From Solimicrobium silvestre (lineage in GTDB: Bacteria > Pseudomonadota > Gammaproteobacteria > Burkholderiales > Burkholderiaceae_D): a stretch of DNA of 64,000 nt. Each line of letters begins with the position of its first letter. Positions within the stretch are counted from its first letter, which is position 1. Shown here piece by piece: positions 37,122 to 48,385 of the stretch. The notes under the pieces are model-generated. The model saw only the letters and a list, made by a program, of their open reading frames with translations. It was not told the DNA's origin and did not search any database. Location of the stretch: contig NZ_PUGF01000001.1 in the NCBI RefSeq assembly GCF_002976435.1, forward strand, positions 434,001-498,000, in the 5' to 3' direction. Position numbers and translations under genes: made by a program.

Positions 37122-37895
37122 TCATTGCTTCTTCTTTTTTCCAACAACGCTCAATTCCTGCCCCAGGTTTTTTAATGCAAAACCATTTGGATAGCGCAGG
37201 TCCACGCTCTCAATTTTTCCTTGCAAGCGGTTGGTTAATTCCGGATATACGTGTAATAACCGAGACACTCTTTCCTTCAATACCGCACTGTTTTCTTCAC
37301 GCCCTAACTGCACTGCCACACCATTGTCCAACTTAATCAACCATGCATAACGCTTGCTATATGCGACTGCTAACGGAGTTAATTCAATCGCTTTAAACCA
37401 TTCTTTAAATTCCAGATAATGCGCCAACACGTCTTTCTCACTACCTACCGGGCCACTAAATTCCAGCAACTTGGTATCTTCTTCCGCTTCAGCCAGATTG
37501 GCGGTAAATATTTCACCTTTTACCGACAGTAATTGCCCATCTTCTCCCCAAGTGCCGAGCGGCATATGCTCTTCCAGAGTAACGATCAATTTATCAGGCC
37601 ATTCGCGTCGCACAGAAGCTTTTCTCACCCAAGGCACCTGTTCAAATGAACTTCGTACCGTGTCTAAATTGGTGGTAAAAAAATTCCCTTTAATTCGAGG
37701 TAGCGCTGTGCTGCGAATAATTTCTGAATTCACATGCTTTAAAACAGTATTGTCTTGCCCTTCAACCTGAATCACGTTCAACGTAAACATCGGGCGATGC
37801 ATCACAACCCATATACCGGACAACAATAACAATAAGGCACACGCACCAAATAAAACATTTGCCGTTGCATTTAATAATTTAATGTCTTGCCACAT
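37122..37895 (-). CDS. ftsQ: Cell division protein FtsQ
   Basis: 257 residues, bitopic membrane protein of the divisome. A short cytoplasmic N-terminus and one membrane helix (ANVLFGACALLLLLSGIWVV) precede a POTRA domain (FTLNVIQVEGQDNTVLKHVN, WVRKASVRREWPDKLIVTLE) and the FtsQ beta domain (VDLRYPNGFALK). The C-terminus is a short Lys-rich tail. It lies between ddlB and ftsA as usual, one base from ftsA. Confidence 0.95.
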   Translation of the reverse strand: MWQDIKLLNATANVLFGACALLLLLSGIWVVMHRPMFTLNVIQVEGQDNTVLKHVNSEIIRSTALPRIKGNFFTTNLDTVRSSFEQVPWVRKASVRREWPDKLIVTLEEHMPLGTWGEDGQLLSVKGEIFTANLAEAEEDTKLLEFSGPVGSEKDVLAHYLEFKEWFKAIELTPLAVAYSKRYAWLIKLDNGVAVQLGREENSAVLKERVSRLLHVYPELTNRLQGKIESVDLRYPNGFALKNLGQELSVVGKKKKQ

Positions 37896-37942
37896 GCGTG
37901 CGCGCTCTTCTCTATCTTTTTAATGTAGAACTAACATGGAAT

Positions 37943-38935
37943 CTATGGCTTCCAATCAGCTGATACATGTAAATCAAGTTCCGCCATCTTTAAAATTTCA
38001 AGGCATAACTCGGCGTAGCCCAATCCTGCTACTCTGGCTGCCATCGGCACCAAAGAATGTCCCGTCATGCCAGGGGAAGTATTCATTTCCAGCAAAAACG
38101 CTTTATTATCTGAGGCGCGCACCATCACATCACCTCGCCCCCAACCACGACAACCAAGCACCTTATACGAAGCAACCATCATTTCCTGAATGGCGCGAGC
38201 CTGTTCTTCCGGCAATCCAGACGGACAAAAATATTGGGTATCGTCGGTGAAATATTTATTCTGATAATCATAATTCGCGTCAGGTGCAGCAATACGAATC
38301 AGCGGCAATGCATGCGCAGATTCATCTTTACCCAAAATGGCGCAAGTCAGTTCGATACCTTCAATAAATTGTTCGGCAATCACTGCACTATCAAAGCGCG
38401 CCGCCAGCGCATACGCTGCAGGCAATTGGCTCACTTCGGTGACTTTAGTTAAGCCCATCGTTGAACCTTCATGTGCAGGTTTAACGATTAACGGCAACTC
38501 CAAATACTGCGCAATCGCTGCCCAATCACTGGCGCCCGACAACATGGCGAATTTAGGCGTTGATAAGCCACTAGCTAGCCAGATGCGTTTAGTCATGGCT
38601 TTATCCATCGCCAGTGCAGAGGCCAATACGCCAGAACCTGTGTAGGGAATTCCCAATTGTTCTAATGCACCTTGCAAAGTGCCATCTTCACCATAACGAC
38701 CATGCAATGCGATAAATACCCGGTCAAATTTTTGCTCGGCTAGTTCGGCCAAGCTTTGCACGCCAGGATCAAACGCGTGCGCATCAACACCGAGGCTTTG
38801 CAATGCAGATAAAACACCGGTGCCAGACATGATAGACACTTCACGTTCCGCTGAGCGTCCGCCAAATAGCACGCCGACTTTGCCTAATTCTTGCACTGCG
38901 CTGTTTATAGTTACGTTTGTCATTGTGTCCGCCAT
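37943..38935 (-). CDS. ddlB: D-alanine--D-alanine ligase
   Basis: About 330 residues. ATP-grasp ligase that makes D-Ala-D-Ala for the peptidoglycan stem. Motifs: [70 protein letters not shown] and [16 protein letters not shown]. Three starts are possible: GTG 38947, ATG 38935 and ATG 38923. An AAGGA motif is too close to the second and rather far from the third, so the exact start is uncertain. It sits between murC and ftsQ, 16 bases after murC. Confidence 0.96.
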   Translation of the reverse strand: MADTMTNVTINSAVQELGKVGVLFGGRSAEREVSIMSGTGVLSALQSLGVDAHAFDPGVQSLAELAEQKFDRVFIALHGRYGEDGTLQGALEQLGIPYTGSGVLASALAMDKAMTKRIWLASGLSTPKFAMLSGASDWAAIAQYLELPLIVKPAHEGSTMGLTKVTEVSQLPAAYALAARFDSAVIAEQFIEGIELTCAILGKDESAHALPLIRIAAPDANYDYQNKYFTDDTQYFCPSGLPEEQARAIQEMMVASYKVLGCRGWGRGDVMVRASDNKAFLLEMNTSPGMTGHSLVPMAARVAGLGYAELCLEILKMAELDLHVSADWKP

Positions 38936-38951
38936 TTCCTTATTCACTTAC

Positions 38952-40415
38952 TTATTCACTTGCTTGTTCAATTTTAGTCGCTGCAGAATTAGCTTCAATC
39001 TGAATCGCTATTTGATCCTGAGAATTTACCAATTGTGCCGGCACGCCATTAATCGACCCAGCACCCATCGTAATTACCACGTCGCCATCTTTCAAAATAC
39101 CTAATAAGGTAGACGCAAAATCAGTAATGTTTTCAACAAAAACCGGATCAACCTGACCTAATACGCGCAAAGCGCGTGACAGGCTACGACCATCCGCCGC
39201 GACGATTGGCGGTTCACCGGCTGCATAGACTTCAGCTAACACAACTACGTCAGCACTCGACATGACTTTAACGAAATCTTCAAATAAATCACGGGTACGC
39301 GTATAACGATGCGGCTGAAACGCCAGCACTAATCTACGCCCAGGATATGCACCGCGCGCCGCCGACAAGGTTGCCGCCATTTCGACCGGATGGTGTCCAT
39401 AATCATCCACCAAAGCAAAGCGACCAACTGGCATACCTGCTTGCGCTGGCAATGCAATTTCACCGTAACGTGTGAAGCGACGTCCAACACCATTAAAGTC
39501 ATTCAGTGCTGTTTGAATATCCTCGTTTGAAACACTTAATTCACGGGCAATCGCTATCGCAGCGCAGGCATTTTGCACATTATGCATACCAGGTTGATTC
39601 AAGCTGATTTGCATGTCCGGATAATCTTTTTGTATTACCGTAAATTGCATTTTTCCGGCAACCGCCACGGCATTCACTGCACGCACATCGGCTTCAGCAT
39701 GAAAACCATAAGTAGAAATTGGCTTAGAAATAAACGGCATGATTTCACGGACATTGGCATCGTCCAAACACAGCACCGCAACACCATAAAACGGCAGGCG
39801 CTGAGTAAACTCAATAAATGCCTGTTTGAGCTTGGCAAAATCATGACCATAGGTTTCCATATGGTCGGCGTCAATATTGGTAATCACCGAGATAACTGGT
39901 GACAGATTTAAAAATGACGCATCCGATTCATCGGCTTCTGCCACAATAAAATCACCACTACCCAATTTCGCATTGGCACCGGCACTATTTAATAAGCCGC
40001 CGATGACAAAGGTAGGATCTAATCCGCCTTGTGCCAACACGCTTGCGACTAAACTCGTGGTCGTGGTTTTGCCATGCGTACCGGCAATCGCAATACCTCT
40101 TTTTAAGCGCATCAATTCCGCCAGCATCATGGCACGTGGCACGATAGGTACATGCGCGGCGCGTGCAGCAAGAACTTCAGCGTTATCCGATTTCACTGCG
40201 GTTGAAGTGACGACCGCGTCAGCACCGATAATATTTTTCGCGTCATGGCCCAACATGATTTTGGCGCCCAATTTAGCTAAGCGCTGAGAAGCTGCATTAC
40301 TTGCCAAATCCGATCCCGACACGGCATAGCCAAGGTTCATCAAGACCTCAGCAATTCCGCTCATACCTGAGCCACCGATACCAACAAAATGCAGATGTTT
40401 TACTTTATGTTTCAT
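38952..40415 (-). CDS. murC: UDP-N-acetylmuramate--L-alanine ligase
   Basis: 487 residues, Mur ligase that adds L-Ala to UDP-MurNAc. [17 protein letters not shown] is the N-terminal nucleotide-sugar site, [15 protein letters not shown] the ATP P-loop and [12 protein letters not shown] the central-domain metal motif. [11 protein letters not shown] and [18 protein letters not shown] complete the C-terminal domain. The start overlaps the murG stop as ATGA. Normal length and no anomaly. Confidence 0.98.
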   Translation of the reverse strand: MKHKVKHLHFVGIGGSGMSGIAEVLMNLGYAVSGSDLASNAASQRLAKLGAKIMLGHDAKNIIGADAVVTSTAVKSDNAEVLAARAAHVPIVPRAMMLAELMRLKRGIAIAGTHGKTTTTSLVASVLAQGGLDPTFVIGGLLNSAGANAKLGSGDFIVAEADESDASFLNLSPVISVITNIDADHMETYGHDFAKLKQAFIEFTQRLPFYGVAVLCLDDANVREIMPFISKPISTYGFHAEADVRAVNAVAVAGKMQFTVIQKDYPDMQISLNQPGMHNVQNACAAIAIARELSVSNEDIQTALNDFNGVGRRFTRYGEIALPAQAGMPVGRFALVDDYGHHPVEMAATLSAARGAYPGRRLVLAFQPHRYTRTRDLFEDFVKVMSSADVVVLAEVYAAGEPPIVAADGRSLSRALRVLGQVDPVFVENITDFASTLLGILKDGDVVITMGAGSINGVPAQLVNSQDQIAIQIEANSAATKIEQASE

Positions 40416-41521
40416 GATTGCTTCCCTGACCGCTTTCCGATCAATTCTTCCAACACATCGGCAATTTTATTATTCGCTTGCCGCTGTCCGATTTTATAAG
40501 CCGCTTCTGCCAATACCTGGCAATCCGCGCGCGTCATTGTTTTCAACAATTGCGCTAATTTTTCTGCTGTCATTTCTTTTTGCGGCAAATGCAACGCCGC
40601 TTGTTGTTCCGCCATCCAGCTAGCATTATTACTTTGGTGCGTAGTAGAAGAAGCCATCAATGGCACCAACACACTTGCCACACCAGCGGCCGTTAACTCC
40701 GACACGGTAATTGCCCCGGCCCGACAAATAACCAAATCTGCGCTGGCGTATTCGCTCGTCATATCATCAATAAATGCGACCACTTTTGCCTGCACTTGCG
40801 CTTTTTCATAAGCTGCTTGCAACGCGGCTATATTCGCCTTGCCTGATTGATGCGTAACGTTCGGGCGCAATTCTGTCGGCAATAAGGCTAATGCTGCTGG
40901 CAATGTTTCATTCAAAATTTTAGCGCCTAAACTTCCACCGACGACTAATATATTCAATGGTCCACTGCGTCCAAAAAACCGTACTGTTGGAATTGGCAAT
41001 GTACAAATTTCACTGCGTACCGGATTACCGGTTACTTGCGCAATAGAAGCTGCCACACCGAAATCAGCCGGAAATCCAAACAAAACCCGTTGTGAAAATC
41101 GGGCTAAAAATTTATTCGATAACAAAAGCGCCGCATCAGCATTCACCAACACCAAAGGTATGCCACGTAACTTGGCCATTAATCCGCCCGGCACGGTCAC
41201 ATAACCGCCCATACCCAAAACCACATCAGGCTTGCGCTGCCCTAAAAACTGGAAACAGCGCAAAAAACTAGCCACCAATTTCACTGCGCCAGTTAAGCTA
41301 TGACGCCATCCCTTGCCGCGCATGCCCGCAAAATCCAACACATCCATCGCGATATTATTTTTAGCAACAATCTCGCCTTCCATTCCGTGTGCCGTACCTA
41401 ACCAGCTTACTTCCCAACCGCGTTCTTGCAAGGTTTTTGCAATTGCCAGCCCGGGGAAAATATGCCCGCCAGTCCCTGCCGCCATAATCATGATGCGTTT
41501 AGCTTTAGTCGCCATATTCAT
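40412..41521 (-). CDS. murG: UDP-GlcNAc:MurNAc-pentapeptide-undecaprenyl-PP GlcNAc transferase
   Basis: 369 residues, GT28 glycosyltransferase that converts lipid I to lipid II on the inner face of the membrane. Visible: [18 protein letters not shown] (glycine loop), [26 protein letters not shown], and [15 protein letters not shown] with the donor-sugar Glu. The donor-side segment often written HEQNAIAG reads [12 protein letters not shown] here, a variant I associate with this family of betaproteobacteria. The ATG at 41521 overlaps the ftsW stop as ATGA, with GGAGG nine bases upstream. Confidence 0.97.
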   Translation of the reverse strand: MNMATKAKRIMIMAAGTGGHIFPGLAIAKTLQERGWEVSWLGTAHGMEGEIVAKNNIAMDVLDFAGMRGKGWRHSLTGAVKLVASFLRCFQFLGQRKPDVVLGMGGYVTVPGGLMAKLRGIPLVLVNADAALLLSNKFLARFSQRVLFGFPADFGVAASIAQVTGNPVRSEICTLPIPTVRFFGRSGPLNILVVGGSLGAKILNETLPAALALLPTELRPNVTHQSGKANIAALQAAYEKAQVQAKVVAFIDDMTSEYASADLVICRAGAITVSELTAAGVASVLVPLMASSTTHQSNNASWMAEQQAALHLPQKEMTAEKLAQLLKTMTRADCQVLAEAAYKIGQRQANNKIADVLEELIGKRSGKQS

Positions 41522-42708
41522 ACGCCGCGACCTCCGCGCATTAACGCCCGATTTTCATAATCAATACGTAACAAAATCGCCAATCCAACACAATTAATTA
41601 ACACGCCTGAACCGCCGTAACTCATTAACGGCAAAGTAAGTCCTTTGGTTGGCAACAAACCCATATTCACGCCCATATTAATAAACGCTTGCACGCCTAT
41701 CCAAATTCCGATGCCTTTAGCGGTTAAGCCGGCAAAAGTTAAATCTAACGCAATCGCCTGGCGTCCAATATCAAACGCTCGTTTTACTAGCCAGTAAAAT
41801 AAATACACCACGACGATAACGCCAACAAATCCTAGTTCCTCGCCAATTACCGCCAACAAAAAATCGGTATGCGCTTCAGGTAAGTAATGCAGTTTTTCAA
41901 CGCTGCCGCCTAATCCTACGCCGAAGATTTCGCCGCGCCCAAAGGCAATCAATGAATGCGATAACTGATACGCCTTGCCCAGTGCATTGTCTTCCTGCCA
42001 CGGATTGAGATAAGCAAAAATCCGTTCACGCCGCCAAGGCGAGAGCACAATCACCAGACTAAAAATACCGACTAACAGAGTCGCAATACCACCGAACCAA
42101 ATTCCGTTGATACCGCCTAAAAACAATATCCCCATTGCGATACAAACGATCACGCCAAACGCACCTAAATCCGGCTCTAACAACAGCAGCAATCCAACAA
42201 AACCAACTGCCAACGCCATCGGCATAAAGCCTTTAGATAATTTATGCATGTATTGCTGTTTGCGCACGGTATAGTCGGCTGCATACAAAACTACAAACAG
42301 TTTCATTAATTCCGATGGTTGAACGTTTAATACTTTCAAAGACAGCCAACGCTTGGCACCATTAACCCCTTTGCCTAAGCCGGGAATTAATACTGCAACT
42401 AACAATATCAAGGTAATCACAAAAAAATACGGCGCGTACTTTTGCCAGATTTCCAGCTTGATGTGGAATACGCCATATCCCACCATCAAAGAAAAACAAA
42501 TAAACAACGCCTGCCTAATCAAAAAATGATTATTGGTATAGCCAGCATACTTCGGTGAATCAGGCAGTGAAATGGATGCGGAATACACCATCACCATTCC
42601 AAACAACATCAAAATAACTGTTACCCACACCAACATTTGGTCGTACTCCAGCATAGGCGAACGACCGCTATGCTTTGAGGACCACAGTGCGGATAGACTT
42701 GATTTCAT
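41518..42708 (-). CDS. ftsW: Peptidoglycan glycosyltransferase FtsW
   Basis: 396 residues with about ten membrane helices, SEDS family. It polymerises lipid II together with the FtsI transpeptidase at the septum. Landmarks: ARKMVYS-like [66 protein letters not shown] and [14 protein letters not shown]. It lies between murD (10 bases upstream) and murG (ATGA overlap). Confidence 0.97.
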   Translation of the reverse strand: MKSSLSALWSSKHSGRSPMLEYDQMLVWVTVILMLFGMVMVYSASISLPDSPKYAGYTNNHFLIRQALFICFSLMVGYGVFHIKLEIWQKYAPYFFVITLILLVAVLIPGLGKGVNGAKRWLSLKVLNVQPSELMKLFVVLYAADYTVRKQQYMHKLSKGFMPMALAVGFVGLLLLLEPDLGAFGVIVCIAMGILFLGGINGIWFGGIATLLVGIFSLVIVLSPWRRERIFAYLNPWQEDNALGKAYQLSHSLIAFGRGEIFGVGLGGSVEKLHYLPEAHTDFLLAVIGEELGFVGVIVVVYLFYWLVKRAFDIGRQAIALDLTFAGLTAKGIGIWIGVQAFINMGVNMGLLPTKGLTLPLMSYGGSGVLINCVGLAILLRIDYENRALMRGGRGV

Positions 42709-42718
42709 GATTCAACTC

Positions 42719-44215
42719 TCACAAGCCAACCTCACCACGCGTATAACCAACTTCTTTGACTGCATCAATAAATACTTGTGCGCGATGTGCGTAATTTTTA
42801 AACATGTCAAAACTTGCGCAAGCCGGTGACAGCAAAACCATGTCTCCAGAACGTGCCATTGCTGCAGCTTCAGATACGGCTTGTTCCATGCTAGCGCAAC
42901 GCACTAACTCGGCACCGCTACTATCCAGCGCCAAAGCAATTTCATCCGAAGCCTCGCCAATCAAAAATACAGCGGCGACTGATTTCGCTACCGGGTCATG
43001 CAATGGCGTGAAGTTTTGACCTTTTCCGGCGCCACCAGCAATTAATAAAATTTTGGAATGGGCACTGGCTAATCCATTAATAGCCGCAACAGTCGCGCCT
43101 ACATTGGTGCCTTTGCTGTCATCGTAATAATCGACCTGGTCAATGGTGGCAATTAATTCCACGCGATGCGGCTCACCCTGATATTCACGCAAGCCATGCA
43201 GCAACGGCGCCAATGGCAAATCTATCGCACGACACAACGCCAAGGCAGCAAGCGCATTGGTGGCATTATGATTACCTCTGATTTTCAGCGCGTCGGCCGG
43301 CATTAAGCGTGCAACATGCACTTCAACTTCGACTGCAATCTGATTTTTTAATTTACGCTTAGTTGGCGCTGCTTCATCTTCCACTGCATTCGCCACACAC
43401 AACCAATTCATGCCGTGCTCACTGTGCAAACCAAATTCGCCTGGGCGTTTTGGAGCTGATTGGCCAAACGTAAATTGCTCAGTTGCCAGCGTTTGCATGC
43501 CCATCACAGCACTGTCGTCGCGGTTTAAAACTTGTACGGTGTGCTCAGAAAAGATACGTGCTTTATCAGCAGCATAAGCTTCCATGCTGCCGTGCCAATC
43601 CAGATGATCTTGCGTCAGATTGAGTACCGTTGCCGCATCTGCCTGCAAACTGTAGGTACTATGTAATTGGAAGCTAGATAATTCCAACACCCATACTTCC
43701 GGCAAGCGATTTTCATCTAACGCGATACGTAACACATCCAATACCGCCGGGCTGATATTTCCCGCAATCCGCACACTTTTACCAGCACGTTCTACTAACA
43801 ATCCAACCAAACTGGTTACCGTGGTTTTGCCATTGGTACCCGTAATCGCCAACACTTTAGGCTGATAATTTTGTGCTTCTCGCAAATGCAATAAACTTTG
43901 CGCGAAAATTTCTATTTCGCTCCACACAGGAATTGCTCGTTGCGCTGCTATCGGCGCTATTTCAGCGAGCTCATTATTTTCAGACAAACCTGGGCTCGCG
44001 ACGATGAAGTCAATGTCATCCAACAAGGCTGGGCTAAATTTTCCACTAATAAATTCACATTGCGGTGCAATGTCCATTAACTGAGCTAACCGCTCCGGTG
44101 CTTCACGCGTATCAGCAACACGCAGTACCGCACCACAACGCACCAGCCAATGCGCTGCAGCCAGACCGGATTCCCCGAGTCCTAATACCAGTACTTTTTT
44201 ATTCGAATAGCTCAT
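42719..44215 (-). CDS. murD: UDP-N-acetylmuramoylalanine--D-glutamate ligase
   Basis: 498 residues. Adds D-Glu to UDP-MurNAc-L-Ala. VLVLGLGESGLAAAHWL is the N-terminal UDP-binding loop, AITGTNGKTTVTSLVG the P-loop, VLELSSFQLHST and NLTQDHLDWHGSMEAYA the central domain, and VDYYDDSKGTNVGATVAA and LLSPACASFDMFKNY the C-terminal part. Slightly longer than the E. coli protein because of an insertion after the central domain (around residues 275-305, Lys- and Glu-rich). Confidence 0.97.
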   Translation of the reverse strand: MSYSNKKVLVLGLGESGLAAAHWLVRCGAVLRVADTREAPERLAQLMDIAPQCEFISGKFSPALLDDIDFIVASPGLSENNELAEIAPIAAQRAIPVWSEIEIFAQSLLHLREAQNYQPKVLAITGTNGKTTVTSLVGLLVERAGKSVRIAGNISPAVLDVLRIALDENRLPEVWVLELSSFQLHSTYSLQADAATVLNLTQDHLDWHGSMEAYAADKARIFSEHTVQVLNRDDSAVMGMQTLATEQFTFGQSAPKRPGEFGLHSEHGMNWLCVANAVEDEAAPTKRKLKNQIAVEVEVHVARLMPADALKIRGNHNATNALAALALCRAIDLPLAPLLHGLREYQGEPHRVELIATIDQVDYYDDSKGTNVGATVAAINGLASAHSKILLIAGGAGKGQNFTPLHDPVAKSVAAVFLIGEASDEIALALDSSGAELVRCASMEQAVSEAAAMARSGDMVLLSPACASFDMFKNYAHRAQVFIDAVKEVGYTRGEVGL

Positions 44216-44234
44216 GCTTATATCGTATTTAAAT

Positions 44235-45404
44235 TTAACGTAACTTCAGGGTTGATAAACCCAACAACACCAACATCATGGTAATAATCCAGAACCGCAC
44301 TACAACCTGCGTTTCTTTCCAGCCTTTTTGTTCAAAATGATGGTGCAACGGCGCCATCAAAAACAGGCGCTTTCCTGTGCCAAATTTCTTTTTAGTAAAT
44401 TTAAAATAACCCACTTGCAAAATCACGGAAATCGTTTCAACCACAAACACACCGCCCATCATGAATAAAACAATTTCCTGACGCACAATCACGGCTATCG
44501 TTCCTAATGCACCGCCTAATGCTAATGCACCAACGTCACCCATGAATACTTGCGCCGGATGTGCGTTAAACCATAAAAAAGCTAATCCCGCTCCGGCCAT
44601 TGCGCCGCAAAAAATCAGTAATTCGCCTGCACCTGGAATATGCGGAAGCAATAAGTATTTTGAATAACTAGCATTACCGGTCACGTAGGCAAATAAGCCC
44701 AAGGCGCTTCCTACCATGACGGTTGGCATAATGGCCAAACCATCTAAACCGTCAGTCAGATTTACCGCATTGCTGGTGCCGACAATGACAAAATAAGTCA
44801 GTGCAATAAAACCCCAAACGCCTAATGGATAACTGATCGTTTTAAAAAACGGTACGATCAAATCGGCTTTGTTTGGCAAGTCCATCGTAAAACCGGATTG
44901 AACCCAGTTTATGAAAATATCAAAAAACTGACCATTGGACGGTGCTGAAACAGAGAAGGCCAAATACACAGCTGCCACGATGCCGATCAGTGATTGCCAA
45001 AAATATTTCTCTTTAGAGGCCATTCCTTTTGGGTCTTTAAAAACGACTTTGCGATAATCATCAACCCAACCAATCGCGCCAAAACCCAAGGTCACAACGA
45101 GCACCACCCAAACAAAACGATTACTTAAATCTGCCCACAATAAAGTGGAAATACCAATTGAAATCAACAACAAAACGCCGCCCATAGTTGGCGTCCCGGA
45201 TTTGATTAAATGTGTTTGCGGGCCATCAGTACGCACCGCCTGACCAACTTTTAAGCGCGTCAACATACGGATAACACCTGGGCCTGCCAAAAGGCCTATC
45301 GTGATAGACGTTAAGGTAGCAAATACGGCGCGAAACGTGATGAAATTAAAAACACGTAATACGCCCATATCTTGCTGAAAATATTGTGCCAACCATAACA
45401 ACAT
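44235..45404 (-). CDS. mraY: Phospho-N-acetylmuramoyl-pentapeptide-transferase
   Basis: 389 residues, ten-helix integral membrane enzyme that makes lipid I. Landmarks: [29 protein letters not shown] (catalytic Asp pair), [31 protein letters not shown] and [20 protein letters not shown], including the HHH motif. It lies between murF (36 bases upstream) and murD. Confidence 0.98.
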   Translation of the reverse strand: MLLWLAQYFQQDMGVLRVFNFITFRAVFATLTSITIGLLAGPGVIRMLTRLKVGQAVRTDGPQTHLIKSGTPTMGGVLLLISIGISTLLWADLSNRFVWVVLVVTLGFGAIGWVDDYRKVVFKDPKGMASKEKYFWQSLIGIVAAVYLAFSVSAPSNGQFFDIFINWVQSGFTMDLPNKADLIVPFFKTISYPLGVWGFIALTYFVIVGTSNAVNLTDGLDGLAIMPTVMVGSALGLFAYVTGNASYSKYLLLPHIPGAGELLIFCGAMAGAGLAFLWFNAHPAQVFMGDVGALALGGALGTIAVIVRQEIVLFMMGGVFVVETISVILQVGYFKFTKKKFGTGKRLFLMAPLHHHFEQKGWKETQVVVRFWIITMMLVLLGLSTLKLR

Positions 45405-45440
45405 AAGACATTCTTTCTTTATTTATTTTTGAATTTAGTT

Positions 45441-46820
45441 TTAATGCTGTGCATTTAATAAATGCACCACTACTCGTTCCATTTTCATGAAACGCGACCC
45501 TTTGATTAATACGGTAGAACTACTAGTGAGACTGGTATCCAGGTTTTCTAACAGAGCTTCAATTTTTTCAAAATGCTGTGCAGCGTTGCCAAACGTCGCG
45601 CTGCTATGACAAGCCAACGTACCCAAGGTATACAAAACATCTATGCCCTGTTGCTTGGCATACATCCCAATTTCATCATGGTAAGCCGGCCCATCTACGC
45701 CAACTTCACCCATATCACCCAACACTAATATTTTCTGTCCGGTTGCTTGTGCTAATACATCAATCGCGGCACGCACCGAGTCAGGGTTAGCGTTATAAGT
45801 ATCGTCAATCACGACCGCTGAATTGTGTGCCTGCTTTTTTTGCAGTCGGCCTGAAACCGGTTTGAAACTTTGCAAACCGGCGACGATGGCATCATTGCTG
45901 CATCCAATTGCATGGCAACTAGCGATAGCAGCCAATGCGTTATGTACACTATGCAAACCAGCAGCTGCCAATTCAATTTCAACTGGCGCACTTCCGATTT
46001 GAACTTGCAACGTACTACCAAAATCGGTTGCCTGATGAGTTGCAGAAATTTCAGGCGATGATGTCCCGTGCTGACCAGCCAAACCAAAGCTAATTACTTT
46101 TCGGCTGCCTGCGTAACTACGCCACAAATCACTGTACTCATCATTGGCAGGAAATACTGCAACGCCATCAACCGGCAAGCTCAAAATCACCGCGCCATTT
46201 TCTTGCGCAACAGCTTCTACGCTTTGCATGAATTCCTGATGCTCGCGCTGTGCGTTATTGACTAAACCAACGGTAGGTTGAGCAATGGCGGCTAACTGGG
46301 CAATTTCACCGGGATGATTCATCCCAAGTTCAATCACCGCGGCACGATGCTGATCATTGATACGGAAAATCGTTTGCGGAACACCAATGTCATTGTTTAA
46401 ATTACCTTGCGTTGCTAATGCAAATTGGCCGCCAAATGCAGCAGTCAATATGGCAGAGATCATTTCTTTAACGGTAGTTTTTCCATTACTGCCGGTCACA
46501 GCAATAACCGGCAACGCAAACTGCGAACGCCAATAGTGCGCAATTTCACCCAAAGCCAAACGGGTATCTGGAACCACCAATGCAGGCAAAGAAAAATTAG
46601 CTGGAAGTCGCTCAGCCACTACGGCCGCCGCGCCAAGCTTTATCACATCGTTTAAAAAATCATGCGCATCAAAATGCTCGCCGCGCAAGGCAACGAATAA
46701 ACAACCAGGTGTAATTTTCCGACTATCCGTTACTACTCCGTCGAAACTGACATCCAGTGACTCTATCAACTGACTAAGGCAAGTTACGCTGTTTTTTAGC
46801 TGCGCTAAATTTGCTCTCAT
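45441..46820 (-). CDS. murF: UDP-N-acetylmuramoyl-tripeptide--D-alanyl-D-alanine ligase
   Basis: 459 residues. Adds D-Ala-D-Ala to UDP-MurNAc-tripeptide. VTDSRKITPGCLFVALRGE is the N-terminal domain, VTGSNGKTTVKEMISAIL the P-loop, VIELGMNHPGEI the central domain and VIDDTYNANPDSVRAAI plus LVLGDMGEVG the C-terminal domain. It starts with an ATGA overlap with the murE stop. Confidence 0.97.
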   Translation of the reverse strand: MRANLAQLKNSVTCLSQLIESLDVSFDGVVTDSRKITPGCLFVALRGEHFDAHDFLNDVIKLGAAAVVAERLPANFSLPALVVPDTRLALGEIAHYWRSQFALPVIAVTGSNGKTTVKEMISAILTAAFGGQFALATQGNLNNDIGVPQTIFRINDQHRAAVIELGMNHPGEIAQLAAIAQPTVGLVNNAQREHQEFMQSVEAVAQENGAVILSLPVDGVAVFPANDEYSDLWRSYAGSRKVISFGLAGQHGTSSPEISATHQATDFGSTLQVQIGSAPVEIELAAAGLHSVHNALAAIASCHAIGCSNDAIVAGLQSFKPVSGRLQKKQAHNSAVVIDDTYNANPDSVRAAIDVLAQATGQKILVLGDMGEVGVDGPAYHDEIGMYAKQQGIDVLYTLGTLACHSSATFGNAAQHFEKIEALLENLDTSLTSSSTVLIKGSRFMKMERVVVHLLNAQH

Positions 46821-48385
46821 ACAGCGCCTCCCTTATTTACAAATTTAGTCGCCAAATCCGCGAGTGCAATGTGTGCATGGTCGATATCTGAAAAAGGTAA
46901 TTTTTTACCTTTAATTTCCTGATAAGCCTCATGGCCTTTGCCTGCCAATAAGACCACATCATTTTTATCAGCATGCTTAATCGCATACAGAATAGCTTTT
47001 GCCCGATCGGGTTCCATCATTGGAACTGGGGTTCTATTGGCGGTAAATCCGGCAGCAATTTGCGACAAGATGTGCTCTGGCTCTTCATTGCGCGGATTAT
47101 CACTAGTCGCAATAATTTCATCGGCAAGTTCAGCAATTTTGCCCATTTCAGGACGCTTACCCGGGTCGCGATCACCGCCACAACCAAATACGCACCACAA
47201 TTTTCCTTGCCGTTGTTGCGCGACTTCTTTTAAATTAAGCAGAGTTTTTTCTAAGGCATCCGGCGTATGTGCATAATCAATAATCACCAAAACACGTCCC
47301 GGCGCACTCAATTGCTCCATCCGTCCAGCGACTGACGTTAACTGCTCTATCGCATGAACTGCGTCGCGCCATGCTATGCCTTTAGCGAACAGGGTCGCTA
47401 ATACAGCAAGCACGTTGCTGACATTGAAACGGCCTATCATTTGCGTTTTAATTACACCGGAGCCGAATGGGGAATCCAAATGGAAACTAGTGCCGCCATG
47501 ATAATTACGTAAATTACTAGCTCTTAATACGGAAACCTGTTCACCGAAATCAATGGCTGCATCAACCGTCGACTCAACGGTATAACCAAGTACCTGTGTA
47601 CCGCGTGTTTTACATAGTTGAAGCAGGCGCAAACCGGCAGCGTCGTCAAAATTAAGCACTGCTGCTGTTAAATTCGACCATTCAAACAGCTTGGTTTTAG
47701 CGGCTTCGTAGCTCGCCATATCACCGTGAAAATCAAGATGGTCGCGCGTGAAATTTGTCAACACCGCAACATCCACATGCATGCCATTCATCCGGCCTTG
47801 TTCTAACCCAATACTTGACGCCTCAATGGCTATTGCCGCAGCGCCCAGATCACGCTGGGTGGCTATTTTTTGCTGTAATTGAATTGCATCCGGAGTTGTA
47901 AAACCAGTGACATCAAATTCACCGGCCCTTCCATTTTTAACCAGACCGACACCCAGAGTTCCGACCACACACGTTGGCGTTCCTAACAATGACATGGCGC
48001 GTGCCAGCCATTGAGTGCAAGAAGTTTTTCCATTGGTGCCAGTAACAGCAACGGTAAATAACGTTGCGTCTGGTTGGTTTAAATAGCTGCTGGCGATAAA
48101 GCCGGATTGCCACAACAAGTTAGCCACAGCAAAATGCGGTAAATTCCACTTGGCATCCCAAGTAAAATTCAGCTCTTCATAAACCACCGCACAAGCACCT
48201 TGCGCAATGGCTTGCTGTATATAATTGCGACCATCTGCATTACCAACCGGATAGGCGAAAAATACATCGCCAACTTGCACTTTGCGAGAATCGGAAACTA
48301 AATTAAGCGTAGTTGCTGGAGCCAGATTTTGCAGCCATTGCACTGTGTTCATTACTACTGGGATTGTTTTTTGAAAATTATCCAT
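46817..48385 (-). CDS. murE: UDP-MurNAc-L-alanyl-D-glutamate--2,6-diaminopimelate ligase
   Basis: 522 residues. VSDSRKVQVGDVFFAYPV, VTGTNGKTSCTQWLARAM (P-loop), IEASSIGLEQGRMNG and FTRDHLDFHGDMASYE are the Mur ligase landmarks. The motif SDNPRNEEP is the DNPR signature of enzymes that use meso-diaminopimelate, which predicts A1gamma-type peptidoglycan. The start overlaps the ftsI stop by one base (TAATG). Confidence 0.97.
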   Translation of the reverse strand: MDNFQKTIPVVMNTVQWLQNLAPATTLNLVSDSRKVQVGDVFFAYPVGNADGRNYIQQAIAQGACAVVYEELNFTWDAKWNLPHFAVANLLWQSGFIASSYLNQPDATLFTVAVTGTNGKTSCTQWLARAMSLLGTPTCVVGTLGVGLVKNGRAGEFDVTGFTTPDAIQLQQKIATQRDLGAAAIAIEASSIGLEQGRMNGMHVDVAVLTNFTRDHLDFHGDMASYEAAKTKLFEWSNLTAAVLNFDDAAGLRLLQLCKTRGTQVLGYTVESTVDAAIDFGEQVSVLRASNLRNYHGGTSFHLDSPFGSGVIKTQMIGRFNVSNVLAVLATLFAKGIAWRDAVHAIEQLTSVAGRMEQLSAPGRVLVIIDYAHTPDALEKTLLNLKEVAQQRQGKLWCVFGCGGDRDPGKRPEMGKIAELADEIIATSDNPRNEEPEHILSQIAAGFTANRTPVPMMEPDRAKAILYAIKHADKNDVVLLAGKGHEAYQEIKGKKLPFSDIDHAHIALADLATKFVNKGGAV

